A DNA stretch of 33,552 nt, taken from positions 3,431-36,982 of the forward strand of contig NZ_PKUB01000012.1 in the NCBI RefSeq assembly GCF_002868845.1. Reading direction: 5' to 3'. This DNA comes from Desulfuromonas sp. Its GTDB lineage: Bacteria > Desulfobacterota > Desulfuromonadia > Desulfuromonadales > BM501. The position numbers and the translations under genes were made by a program. Under the pieces are notes generated by a model, which was not told the origin of the DNA, did not search any database, and worked only from the letters and a program-made list of their open reading frames with translations. Shown here piece after piece: positions 26,454-33,552 of this stretch (its first letter is position 1; every line of letters begins with the position of its first letter).

Positions 26454-26765
26454 ATGTTCGAGCTGATCGAAAAAACCCTGCTCCTGGGAATGGGAGCCAT
26501 GTCCCTGAGTCAGAAAAAGGCGGAAGAACTCCTTGAGGAATTGCGCCATCGATTCGACGTCAGCGAGGAGGAAGGCAAGGCCATGCTGGAAAAAATCCAG
26601 GAGACCATGAGGGAGAACCAGAAAAAACTGGAGGAACTGGCGGCCGAGGAAGTCAAGAAGGCCTGCGAGCGGCTCGGCGTGGCGACCTCCGAAGAATTCG
26701 AAAAGCTTCAACAGCGAGTTCACAAACTCGAAAACCAGATCAAACAAATGAGCAAACCCAACTGA
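26454..26765 (+). CDS. Phasin-like coiled-coil protein
   Basis: This 103-aa, highly charged helical protein resembles the phasin-like/polyhydroxyalkanoate-granule-associated family. It starts MFELIEKTLLLGMGAMSLSQ, a short hydrophobic helix, and continues as a long Lys/Glu-rich coiled coil (about 20-100). A GGGAGG site precedes the ATG. It lies 13 bp before ubiB, and this pairing suggests a role at membranes or lipid surfaces rather than proven granule binding, because no polyhydroxyalkanoate synthase is in the window. Confidence 0.75.
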   Translation: MFELIEKTLLLGMGAMSLSQKKAEELLEELRHRFDVSEEEGKAMLEKIQETMRENQKKLEELAAEEVKKACERLGVATSEEFEKLQQRVHKLENQIKQMSKPN

Positions 26766-26778
26766 TCCGCCTCAAGAT

Positions 26779-28470
26779 ATGCTGACCTTTTCGCGGATCA
26801 ACCGCAACATCCGCTCCATCCGGCGATACCGAACCATTCTCGGCATTCTCATAAAGTACGGCTTCGGTCATATCGTCGAGCAGCTCAACATCGACTATTA
26901 TCTCCAGCTGGGTCGAAAAATCGTAACCCTCGGCTCTGCCCCGAAGGAGATAGAGCGTCTGACGCAACCCGAGCGCCTGCGCCTAGCCCTTGAGGAGCTC
27001 GGCCCCACCTTTATCAAGCTCGGCCAGCTCCTCTCCACCCGCCCCGACCTTATCCCCCATGAATACGCCGAGGAGTTCCGAAGACTTCAGGACAAGGTTC
27101 CCTCCTTTGCCCTGAAGGAGGTCCGGGACCAGATCCAGCTGGAACTCGGCTATCCCCTGGAACAGTTCTTCTCGGAATTCTCCTCCGTGCCCCTCGCCGC
27201 CGCCTCCATTGCCCAGGTTCACCGGGCCCGGCTGCGCAGCGGCGAGGAGGTGGTGGTCAAGGTGATGCGCCCAGGGATCGGGAAAATCGTCGATACGGAC
27301 CTGGACATCCTCATGGGACTGGCCTATCTCATCGAACGCCACATCCCCACGGGGGAGGTATTCGACCCGATCGGAATCGTCAGAGAGTTTCGTCGAACCA
27401 TCAGCCGCGAAATGGACTTTGCCAGGGAAGGGCATACCATCGACCGGTTTATCTCGAACTTTTCCGAAGACCCGACCGTTCATGTCCCCAAGGTCTATTG
27501 GGACTATACGGGAAAGACGGTTTTGACCATGGAGTTCGTGGCCGGCATTAAGGTCTCCGAGTTCAACCTCCTCTCCAAAAGGGGCTACGACCTCAGGGTC
27601 ATTGCCCGCAACGGGGCCAACGCTTTTCTCAAACAGGTTCTGATTCACGGCTTATTTCACGGCGACCCCCATCCCGGCAACGTCTTCATTCTGGACGGCA
27701 ACAAGATCTGCATGCTCGACTACGGGATGGTCGGACGAGTGGACGAGGAGATCAAGTACCAGCTGGTCGATCTGCTGATGGCGGTACTCGCGCGAGATGC
27801 AGACCGGGTGATCGACCTGCTCCTCTATTCAGGAGAGCTGACCGAAGAGGTCAACACCCGGCAACTCAAGAGAGACCTTTCCGAACTCATCGACGATTAT
27901 TACGAAATCCCCCTCCAGGAGATCAACGCGGGCAAGCTGTTGATCGATTTCGTCGAACTCCTGACCCGCTACCGCATCAAATTCCCCTCCGACCTCATGC
28001 TCCTGGGCAAGGCCCTAGTGACCATGGAGGGCATTGGCCGTCAACTCGACCCCGATTTCAACATGATCGAGCATCTCAAGCCCTTCATGGAAAAACTCGT
28101 GCGCGAACGGGCAAACCCCGCCAATGTTTCAAAAGAGGCGATCCGGACCATCCAGGCCTATGGCGCCCTGGCGAAGAACTTCCCACGGGACCTCAAAGAG
28201 TTCATCAACCGCGTAAACCGCAACCAGTTTAAAATCGATCTGGAACACCGTGGGCTGGAAAAACTGATTACGGACCTGGACAAATCGAGCAACCGCCTCT
28301 CCTTCAGCATGATCATCGCCGCCCTCATTATAGGCTCTTCCCTGATCATGCAGACCGAAAAGGGCCTCACCCTCTTCGGGTTTCCCATTCTCGGGTTTCT
28401 CGGCTATTTGGGCGCCGGATTTCTCGGACTGTGGCTCGCCATCGGCATCTTGAGATCCGGGCGTCTGTAG
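26779..28470 (+). CDS. ubiB: UbiB/ABC1-family atypical kinase
   Basis: This 563-aa member of the UbiB/COQ8 family supports isoprenoid quinone synthesis. In anaerobic deltaproteobacteria the quinone is probably menaquinone, so the symbol reflects family membership. Diagnostic motifs are KLGQ (80-83, the family's KxGQ), the alanine-rich loop AAASIAQVH (140-148), the invariant Lys161, HGDPHPGN, and the metal-binding LDYGMVGR in place of DFG. Two C-terminal membrane helices (about 505-560) anchor it. The ATG follows the phasin-like gene by 13 bp. A second role in lipid transport has been proposed for this family. Confidence 0.93.
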   Translation: MLTFSRINRNIRSIRRYRTILGILIKYGFGHIVEQLNIDYYLQLGRKIVTLGSAPKEIERLTQPERLRLALEELGPTFIKLGQLLSTRPDLIPHEYAEEFRRLQDKVPSFALKEVRDQIQLELGYPLEQFFSEFSSVPLAAASIAQVHRARLRSGEEVVVKVMRPGIGKIVDTDLDILMGLAYLIERHIPTGEVFDPIGIVREFRRTISREMDFAREGHTIDRFISNFSEDPTVHVPKVYWDYTGKTVLTMEFVAGIKVSEFNLLSKRGYDLRVIARNGANAFLKQVLIHGLFHGDPHPGNVFILDGNKICMLDYGMVGRVDEEIKYQLVDLLMAVLARDADRVIDLLLYSGELTEEVNTRQLKRDLSELIDDYYEIPLQEINAGKLLIDFVELLTRYRIKFPSDLMLLGKALVTMEGIGRQLDPDFNMIEHLKPFMEKLVRERANPANVSKEAIRTIQAYGALAKNFPRDLKEFINRVNRNQFKIDLEHRGLEKLITDLDKSSNRLSFSMIIAALIIGSSLIMQTEKGLTLFGFPILGFLGYLGAGFLGLWLAIGILRSGRL

Positions 28471-28544
28471 CCCCTTGTGTGGACCGACAAACACACCCTC
28501 TTGCATAACTGCAACACCCTGCCCGGCCGTTCCCTCCGGCCCGC

Positions 28545-28564
28545 GAAATTAAACGTTTAATTTC
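28545..28564. promoter_or_regulatory. Perfect 20-bp palindrome upstream of lpxC
   Basis: GAAATTAAAC is followed directly by GTTTAATTTC, a perfect dyad centred about 60 bp upstream of the predicted lpxC start site and AT-rich in GC-rich DNA. It is placed where an activator or repressor dimer would bind. The binding protein is unknown. Confidence 0.7.
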
Positions 28565-28589
28565 AGGTACTTGACAAAGGACACATCCT

Positions 28590-28605
28590 TGGCAAAGAGT
28601 TTGCA
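28590..28605 (+). promoter_or_regulatory. Sigma-54 promoter of lpxC
   Basis: TGGCA-N6-TTTGCA has the -24 GG and -12 GC at exactly the required 12-bp offset, matching TGGCACGRNNNTTGCW at all fixed positions except the two after TGGCA. The predicted start is near 28616, about 48 nt before the ATG. A TTGACA at 28571 lacks a plausible -10. Confidence 0.65.
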
Positions 28606-28663
28606 TGAAAGCCCCCTGTAAAGCACAAAGCAATCTGCTGTGCTCAAGGAGGATACCTTTTTC

Positions 28664-29578
28664 ATGATTTTTCAATGCACTCTTGCCCGACCCGTTTCCA
28701 TCTCGGGAATCGGCCTGCATACGGGACGCCGGATCAATATGGCTCTGCGCCCTGCTGCGGCAGGGACGGGCATCGTTTTTCACCGCACCGAGGGTGAGCG
28801 TACCGTCTCCATTGAAGCGATCTCTGCCAACGTCGTCGATACCCGCATGGCGACAGTTCTGGGCAAAGGCGGACTTTCCGTATCGACCGTCGAGCACCTC
28901 CTCGCCGCGGTGAGCGCCTTCGGCATCGACAACGTCCATATCGACATCGACGGGCCAGAGGTTCCGATCATGGACGGCAGCGCCCTGCCCTTTGTCGAAC
29001 TGCTTCAGAGAGCCGGCGTTCGGCGCCTGTCCCGCAGTCGAAAATTTTTGGCCATTCGCAAACCGGTCACCGTCGTCGATGGCGAAAAGCGGGTAAGCCT
29101 GATCCCCTCGCGGTTTTTCCGCATCACCTACGACATCGCCTTCGACCACCCCAGCATCTCGCTGCAGCACCGTTCCATCAAGTGCTCTACGGAACTCTTC
29201 CGCAGAGACATCGCTCCGGCCCGAACCTTTGGCTTTCTCAGGGACGTTGAATACCTGAAATCCAGGGGACTGGCTCAGGGCGGTTCGCTGGAGAACGCGG
29301 TCATCCTCGATGACCAGGGCGTGGTCAACCCGGAGGGGCTGCGCTTTCAGGACGAGTTCGTCCGCCACAAGATCCTGGACTCCGTTGGCGACCTCAGTCT
29401 GATCGGCTACCCCATCCTCGGCCACGTCAAAGCCTTCAAGGCCGGCCACGACATCAATCACCAGATGGTGGAGAAAATCCTCTCCTCACCAGAGTGCTGG
29501 AAACTGGTCGAATTCGCCGACGAGGACCTCCGTGAGGCGCTGAAAGCAGGGACTCCGGCCCTGGCCCTGTCGGCCTGA
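28664..29578 (+). CDS. lpxC: UDP-3-O-acyl-N-acetylglucosamine deacetylase
   Basis: This 304-aa zinc enzyme catalyses the committed step of lipid A synthesis. The zinc ligands are H78 (STVEHLLAA), H235 and D239 (VRHKILDSVGD); the catalytic H262 is in KAGHDINH. The ISGIGLHTGRR start and DGSALPFVELL are typical. AAGGAGG lies upstream of the ATG at 28664. The gene is alone between a sigma-54 promoter and a terminator, which implies regulation separate from the usual cell-division or lipid A clusters. Confidence 0.97.
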   Translation: MIFQCTLARPVSISGIGLHTGRRINMALRPAAAGTGIVFHRTEGERTVSIEAISANVVDTRMATVLGKGGLSVSTVEHLLAAVSAFGIDNVHIDIDGPEVPIMDGSALPFVELLQRAGVRRLSRSRKFLAIRKPVTVVDGEKRVSLIPSRFFRITYDIAFDHPSISLQHRSIKCSTELFRRDIAPARTFGFLRDVEYLKSRGLAQGGSLENAVILDDQGVVNPEGLRFQDEFVRHKILDSVGDLSLIGYPILGHVKAFKAGHDINHQMVEKILSSPECWKLVEFADEDLREALKAGTPALALSA

Positions 29579-29605
29579 GTTCATTCACGCATGATTTCAC
29601 CCCTC

Positions 29606-29631
29606 AAAGGCAGCCTTCGGCTGCCTTTTTT
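29606..29631 (+). terminator. Rho-independent terminator
   Basis: The 10-bp stem AAAGGCAGCC (29606-29615) and GGCTGCCTTT (29619-29628) has a TTC loop and a T-run to 29631. It ends lpxC. Confidence 0.93.
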
Positions 29632-29652
29632 CGTTGGAGCCGGCCATGGCTG

Positions 29653-29682
29653 TTGCAATCCTCTGTTTTTTCAGCGTAAAAT
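29653..29682 (+). promoter_or_regulatory. Candidate promoter of ntrYX
   Basis: TTGCAA (29653-29658) and TAAAAT (29677-29682) are spaced by 18 bp and lie 35 bp before the ntrY start. Confidence 0.45.
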
Positions 29683-29716
29683 TACCCTCTTAGACTTCTA
29701 ACGCAAGAGGCCGTTG

Positions 29717-31966
29717 ATGAAGGATTCCCCTGCCCGCCAGTCCCAAGAGGGCTCCGAAAACCGAAAGCGCCGCCGCGAGTGGATGTTGATCTGCCTCATC
29801 ATCCTGCTGGTGGTCCTTTTCACCCGATTTGAATCCCGGCTCTTCGAGTTGACCTCCAGTGCCCCTCTTTCCAACAGCATCCTGGTTCTGGCCCTGATCA
29901 ACATCAACATCCTGCTCATTATTCTCTTTCTCTTCCTGATCTTCCGCAACCTGTTCAAACTGATCCTGGAACGGCGGCGCGACGTGCCGGGGGCGCGCCT
30001 TCGCAGCAAACTCGTGGCGGCCTTCGTGGCCCTCTCCCTGGTGCCGACCATGCTCCTTTTTTTCGTCTCGGCCGGATTCATCACCAACACCATAGAGAAC
30101 TGGTTCAATGCCAAGATCGAGGCGTCCCTGCGGGAGTCACTTGAAGTCGCCCAAACTTACTACAAGAATTCGGCAACCAACGCCCTCTACTACGCCGAAC
30201 AGCTCGCCCGAATCGTCAAGGAGAAAAAGCTCCTCAACGAGGAGAACCTCCCCGACCTGCGCCAAGTCATCAAGGAAAAACAGCAGGAATACAACCTGGG
30301 AATCGTAGAGGTATTCTCCTCGACCTATGAAGAACTGGTGCGGGCCTCAAACCCTCAGGTCCCTGCCGCGGAATTCACCGACCTCGGGTCGGACAACATC
30401 CGTGAGGCGTTTCAGGGCAACCGTTTCACCCGCATCACCCCCATCGGCAAGGCGGACCTGATTCGGGGAATCGTCCCGGTCTATTCCAACTGGAACCCCA
30501 AAGACGTTGTCGGGGTGGTCGTGGTCAATTACTATGTCCCCTACTCCCTGGTCAACAAGATGAAGGAAATCTCCACCTCCTTCGAGCAGTACAAGAGCAC
30601 CAAGTTGCTCAAGGGCAAAATCCAGAAGGGGTACATCATCGTCCTTCTTCTCATCGCTTTGGTGATCATTTTCCTCGCGACCTGGTTCGGGTTCCACCTG
30701 GCACGCGGCATTACGGTTCCCATTCAGGAATTAGCTCTCGCCACAGGCCGCGTGGCCGGCGGAGACCTCGAGGTTCACATCGATGTTCAAAGCGATGACG
30801 AGGTCGGAACCCTGGTCGAGGCCTTCAACAAGATGACCGCAGACCTGCGCCGAGGGCAGCAGGAAATTGGTGAAACCACCCAGGAACTGGAATCCTCCAA
30901 CCTGGAACTGGACCAACGCCGACGCTACATGGAAATCGTCCTGAAAAACGTGACGGCCGGGGTCATCTCCGTCGACCGGCAGGGACGCCTCACGACCATT
31001 AACAAATCGGCTGAAAAACTGCTAAGGATCAAGACCGGTAAGGTTCTGGGCAAGCACTTCCGCGAAGTTGTCGGAACCGAACACCTGCCCATGATCAAAG
31101 ACTTTCTCAAGGACCTCATGGATTCGGGCAAGGACTCCATCCGCAAGCAGGTCACCCTGACGGTTCAAGACAGCAAGGTCACGCTCCTGGTCAACGTAAC
31201 TACCCTGCGGGATGAAAGCGGCGAATTCATGGGAACGGTGGTGGTCTTCGACGATCTCACCCAGTTGCTCAAGGCCCAGCGCATGGCTGCCTGGCGAGAG
31301 GTGGCCCGGCGCATCGCCCATGAGATCAAAAATCCCCTGACCCCCGTTCAACTCTCTGCCCAGAGACTGAGACGACGCTACCTCGATCGTTTCGATGATG
31401 ACGACCAAGTCTTCGACGAATGCACCAACATGATCATCAAACAGGTCGATGAACTGAAAAACCTGGTCAACGAATTCTCGAGTTTTGCCCGCTTGCCCGC
31501 CAGCAACCCGACCCCGAACAACCTCAACGAGATCATCGCCGAGGCACTGATCCTCTTTCAAGAAGGGCACAAGGAGATCGACTTCTCCTTTCATCCGGAC
31601 CCGAAGGCGCCGGTTTTCAACCTCGACCGAGACCAAGTCAAGCGCGCAATCGTCAACCTGCTTGACAACGCTGTCGGGGCGATGGAAGGGGATGGGGCCA
31701 TCGAGGTCGAAACTAACTTCAACGCCAACCTCCAAATGGTGACCTTCTCCGTGGCCGACACCGGTGTCGGCATCCCCCCGGAGGACAAACCGCGCCTTTT
31801 TGAGCCCTATTTTTCCACAAAAAAATCGGGAACGGGACTCGGCTTGGCCATCGTTTCCAGCATCATTTCGGATCATAACGGCTATATCCGGGTCCGGGAC
31901 AACTATCCGAAAGGGACCCGGTTCATCGTGGAACTGCCTCTTCGAGGCAACACCCTCCCGGTCTGA
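29717..31966 (+). CDS. ntrY: NtrY-like sensor histidine kinase
   Basis: This 749-aa membrane kinase has an N-terminal membrane region with several helices (about 22-36, 52-76, 96-120), an extracytoplasmic region (about 120-295) and another helix (about 300-325). A HAMP segment and a PAS domain (about 405-500) follow. The histidine box is RRIAHEIKNPLTPVQLSAQRL with His535. The ATP-binding domain has the N box NLLDNAVGAM, DTGVGIP and GTGLGLAIV. The box and order match NtrY kinases linked to nitrogen or envelope signals. ATG 29717 has AAGAGG upstream. ntrX follows 47 bp later. The stimulus is unknown. Confidence 0.92.
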   Translation: MKDSPARQSQEGSENRKRRREWMLICLIILLVVLFTRFESRLFELTSSAPLSNSILVLALININILLIILFLFLIFRNLFKLILERRRDVPGARLRSKLVAAFVALSLVPTMLLFFVSAGFITNTIENWFNAKIEASLRESLEVAQTYYKNSATNALYYAEQLARIVKEKKLLNEENLPDLRQVIKEKQQEYNLGIVEVFSSTYEELVRASNPQVPAAEFTDLGSDNIREAFQGNRFTRITPIGKADLIRGIVPVYSNWNPKDVVGVVVVNYYVPYSLVNKMKEISTSFEQYKSTKLLKGKIQKGYIIVLLLIALVIIFLATWFGFHLARGITVPIQELALATGRVAGGDLEVHIDVQSDDEVGTLVEAFNKMTADLRRGQQEIGETTQELESSNLELDQRRRYMEIVLKNVTAGVISVDRQGRLTTINKSAEKLLRIKTGKVLGKHFREVVGTEHLPMIKDFLKDLMDSGKDSIRKQVTLTVQDSKVTLLVNVTTLRDESGEFMGTVVVFDDLTQLLKAQRMAAWREVARRIAHEIKNPLTPVQLSAQRLRRRYLDRFDDDDQVFDECTNMIIKQVDELKNLVNEFSSFARLPASNPTPNNLNEIIAEALILFQEGHKEIDFSFHPDPKAPVFNLDRDQVKRAIVNLLDNAVGAMEGDGAIEVETNFNANLQMVTFSVADTGVGIPPEDKPRLFEPYFSTKKSGTGLGLAIVSSIISDHNGYIRVRDNYPKGTRFIVELPLRGNTLPV

Positions 31967-32013
31967 CCCCGCGCAACCTTTGGTTGAGGTCGCTCCGATA
32001 AAGAAAGCGAACA

Positions 32014-33381
32014 ATGAAAACAATTCTGATCGTCGATGACGAAAAAAGCATTCGCGAAAGCCTCAAGGGGATATTGCAAGACGAAGGATTTCGCCCCTTG
32101 TTCGCCCAGAACGGGGAAGCGGGACTGACCATGGTTCGGGAGGAGAATCCGGACCTGGTGCTGCTCGACATCTGGATGCCAGGCATGGATGGGCTGGAAA
32201 CGCTGAGGCGCATCCGTGAAGAGAGTCCGGAACGGCTCGTTATCATGATGAGCGGCCACGGAACGATCGAAACCGCCGTCAAGGCCACCAAACTTGGTGC
32301 CTACGACTTCATTGAGAAGCCGCTCTCCCTGGAGAAGGTCCTGCTCTGCATCCAAAATGCCATGAAGGTCGGTCGGCTCGTTGAGGAAAATCGGTCCCTG
32401 AGAGCGAAAATCGCCAAGGACTACGAGATGATCGGAAAGAGCCCGGCCATCCTCGATCTTAAGAACCAAATTGAAATCGCCGCTCCGACCTCGGGATGGG
32501 TTCTGATAACGGGCGAGAACGGCACCGGTAAGGAGTTGGTCGCCCGTGCCATCCACACTCTCTCCAAGCGGCACGACAAGCCTTTTGTCGAGGTCAATTG
32601 CGCCGCCATACCAGAGGACCTTATCGAGTCAGAACTCTTCGGCCATGAAAAAGGGGCCTTTACCGGGGCGACAGCCCTGCGCAAGGGAAAGTTCGACCAG
32701 GCCCACGAAGGAACCCTCTTCCTCGACGAAATCGGGGACATGAGTCTCAAGACCCAAGCCAAAGTCCTGCGCATTCTCCAGGAACACAAATTCGAACGGG
32801 TGGGCGGCCAGAGAACGATCGAAGTGAATGTGCGGGTCATCGCCGCCACCAACAAAGACCTTGAGGAGGAGATCCGCCAAGGGGCTTTTCGCGAGGATCT
32901 CTATTACAGGCTTAATGTCCTCCCCTTCCATGTCCCCCCCCTGCGGGAGCGCCAGGACGACATCCCCGCCCTTGCGAATCACTTCCTGGATCACTTCTGC
33001 CGCAAAGAGAGCCGGCAGAACAAGACCCTCTCGCCGAAGGCCATCGTCGCCCTTGCGAACTACACCTGGCCGGGTAACGTACGCGAGTTGAAAAACATCA
33101 TCGAGCGTCTGGCCATCATGTCTCCCGATGAAGTCATTACCGAAAAACACCTGCCGGGATCGATCCAGGCGAAACAAGCCGCCTCGCCAGCGGGCGCAGC
33201 AGCGTCCTCCGTCGAATTACCGACCTTTCGGGAAGCCAAAGAGGGTTTCGAGCGCGAATTTTTGCTCCAGAAACTGGAGGAAAACGAGTGGAACGTCTCC
33301 CGAACCGCGGAAGCCGTCGAGATAGAACGCTCCAACCTTCACAGGAAAATCAAAAATTACGGAATAGAACTGAAAAAGTAG
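32014..33381 (+). CDS. ntrX: NtrX-like sigma-54-dependent response regulator
   Basis: This 455-aa regulator has a receiver domain with phospho-acceptor D52 (LVLLDIWMPGMDG) and Lys102 in EKPLSLE. An AAA+ domain (about 140-375) carries Walker A GENGTGKE (167-174), the sigma-54 contact loop GAFTGA (214-219) and Walker B LFLDEIGD. A Fis-type helix-turn-helix ends the protein (RTAEAVEIERSNLHRKIKNYGI). All residues needed to activate sigma-54 promoters are present, which is relevant because lpxC just upstream has such a promoter. It forms a pair with ntrY and ends about 70 bp before a shared terminator. Confidence 0.95.
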   Translation: MKTILIVDDEKSIRESLKGILQDEGFRPLFAQNGEAGLTMVREENPDLVLLDIWMPGMDGLETLRRIREESPERLVIMMSGHGTIETAVKATKLGAYDFIEKPLSLEKVLLCIQNAMKVGRLVEENRSLRAKIAKDYEMIGKSPAILDLKNQIEIAAPTSGWVLITGENGTGKELVARAIHTLSKRHDKPFVEVNCAAIPEDLIESELFGHEKGAFTGATALRKGKFDQAHEGTLFLDEIGDMSLKTQAKVLRILQEHKFERVGGQRTIEVNVRVIAATNKDLEEEIRQGAFREDLYYRLNVLPFHVPPLRERQDDIPALANHFLDHFCRKESRQNKTLSPKAIVALANYTWPGNVRELKNIIERLAIMSPDEVITEKHLPGSIQAKQAASPAGAAASSVELPTFREAKEGFEREFLLQKLEENEWNVSRTAEAVEIERSNLHRKIKNYGIELKK

Positions 33382-33451
33382 AGGTTCGCGAGGGAAGATA
33401 CTTCAAAGGAAGGACAAGCGGAAGCTTGTTTAAAATTTCCAGACAACAAAA

Positions 33452-33482
33452 AAAAGGCCCCTTCGAAATGAAGGGGCCTTTT
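33452..33482. terminator. Bidirectional terminator between ntrX and the rRNA operon
   Basis: A 13-bp perfect stem (33452-33464 with 33470-33482, 5-nt loop) has A/T runs on both sides. The longer T-run reads on the minus strand, so it mainly ends the rRNA transcript, and it can also stop ntrX readthrough. Confidence 0.9.
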
Positions 33483-33490
33483 GAATAAAT

Positions 33491-33552
33491 TTCGGCGGCG
33501 ACCTACTTTCCCACACAGTCGCCCGTGCAGTATCATCGGCGCAGTAGGGCTT
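33491..33552 (-). rRNA. rrf: 5S ribosomal RNA, 3' part
   Basis: Read on the minus strand, the last 62 bases match the conserved 3' half of bacterial 5S rRNA, including GCGCCGATGATACTGC and GTGTGGGAAAGTAGG followed by the closing-stem strand. The 5' half lies beyond the window. The terminator just downstream supports an rRNA operon end. Confidence 0.92.

Noticed and set aside
28571-28599. TTGACA as the -35 of a sigma-70 promoter for lpxC
   Set aside because: No acceptable -10 lies 16-18 bp downstream, while the sigma-54 match at 28590 is much better.

Overview
The window looks like a chromosomal segment of a GC-rich deltaproteobacterium, most likely of the Desulfuromonas/Geobacter group. The basis is the set of housekeeping proteins and their order (glpX, a cytidylate-kinase-like protein, yebC, ruvCAB, queH, a patatin, a phasin-like protein, ubiB, lpxC, ntrYX), together with outer-membrane features (LPS synthesis, OmpA domain, beta-barrel, lipobox). 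I cannot name the species from sequence alone.

Positions 1-13141 (minus strand) hold the accessory part: five consecutive exported proteins that appear to form one transcription unit. In transcription order they are a 169-aa exported protein, a 938-aa exported DUF11-type protein with three calcium-loop motifs, a 1808-aa protein that joins adhesin-like domains to a C-terminal beta-barrel, a 389-aa OmpA-domain protein, and a very large repeat protein of which 998 residues are visible before the window ends. The last one carries 384-bp (128-aa) tandem repeats that are nearly identical in DNA. A candidate promoter and an inverted-repeat operator lie upstream, and a perfect 12-bp hairpin lies inside the unit. 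Together they suggest an outer-membrane-anchored surface or matrix structure whose function I do not recognise.

Positions 13142-14918 hold an intergenic stretch, then a glycerophosphodiester phosphodiesterase and a periplasmic rhodanese, both on the minus strand and ending in a strong terminator. From about 15081 everything is on the plus strand: glpX; a cytidylate-kinase-like gene whose frame continues past a TAG into a BON-domain ORF; yebC; ruvC-ruvA-ruvB followed by a membrane GGDEF protein and a small lipoprotein; and a 730-aa unknown ORF whose frame extends upstream through a TAA. These are followed by queH, a DUF2905 protein and a patatin-like hydrolase; a phasin-like protein and ubiB; lpxC behind a convincing sigma-54 promoter; and the ntrY-ntrX two-component pair. 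The window closes with a bidirectional terminator and the 3' part of a 5S rRNA gene on the minus strand, so ntrX converges on an rRNA operon.

The points most worth following up are the surface-protein operon with its homogenised repeats, the sigma-54 promoter and 20-bp palindrome in front of lpxC, the two genes with in-frame stop codons, and the atypical GGDDY signature of the GGDEF protein.
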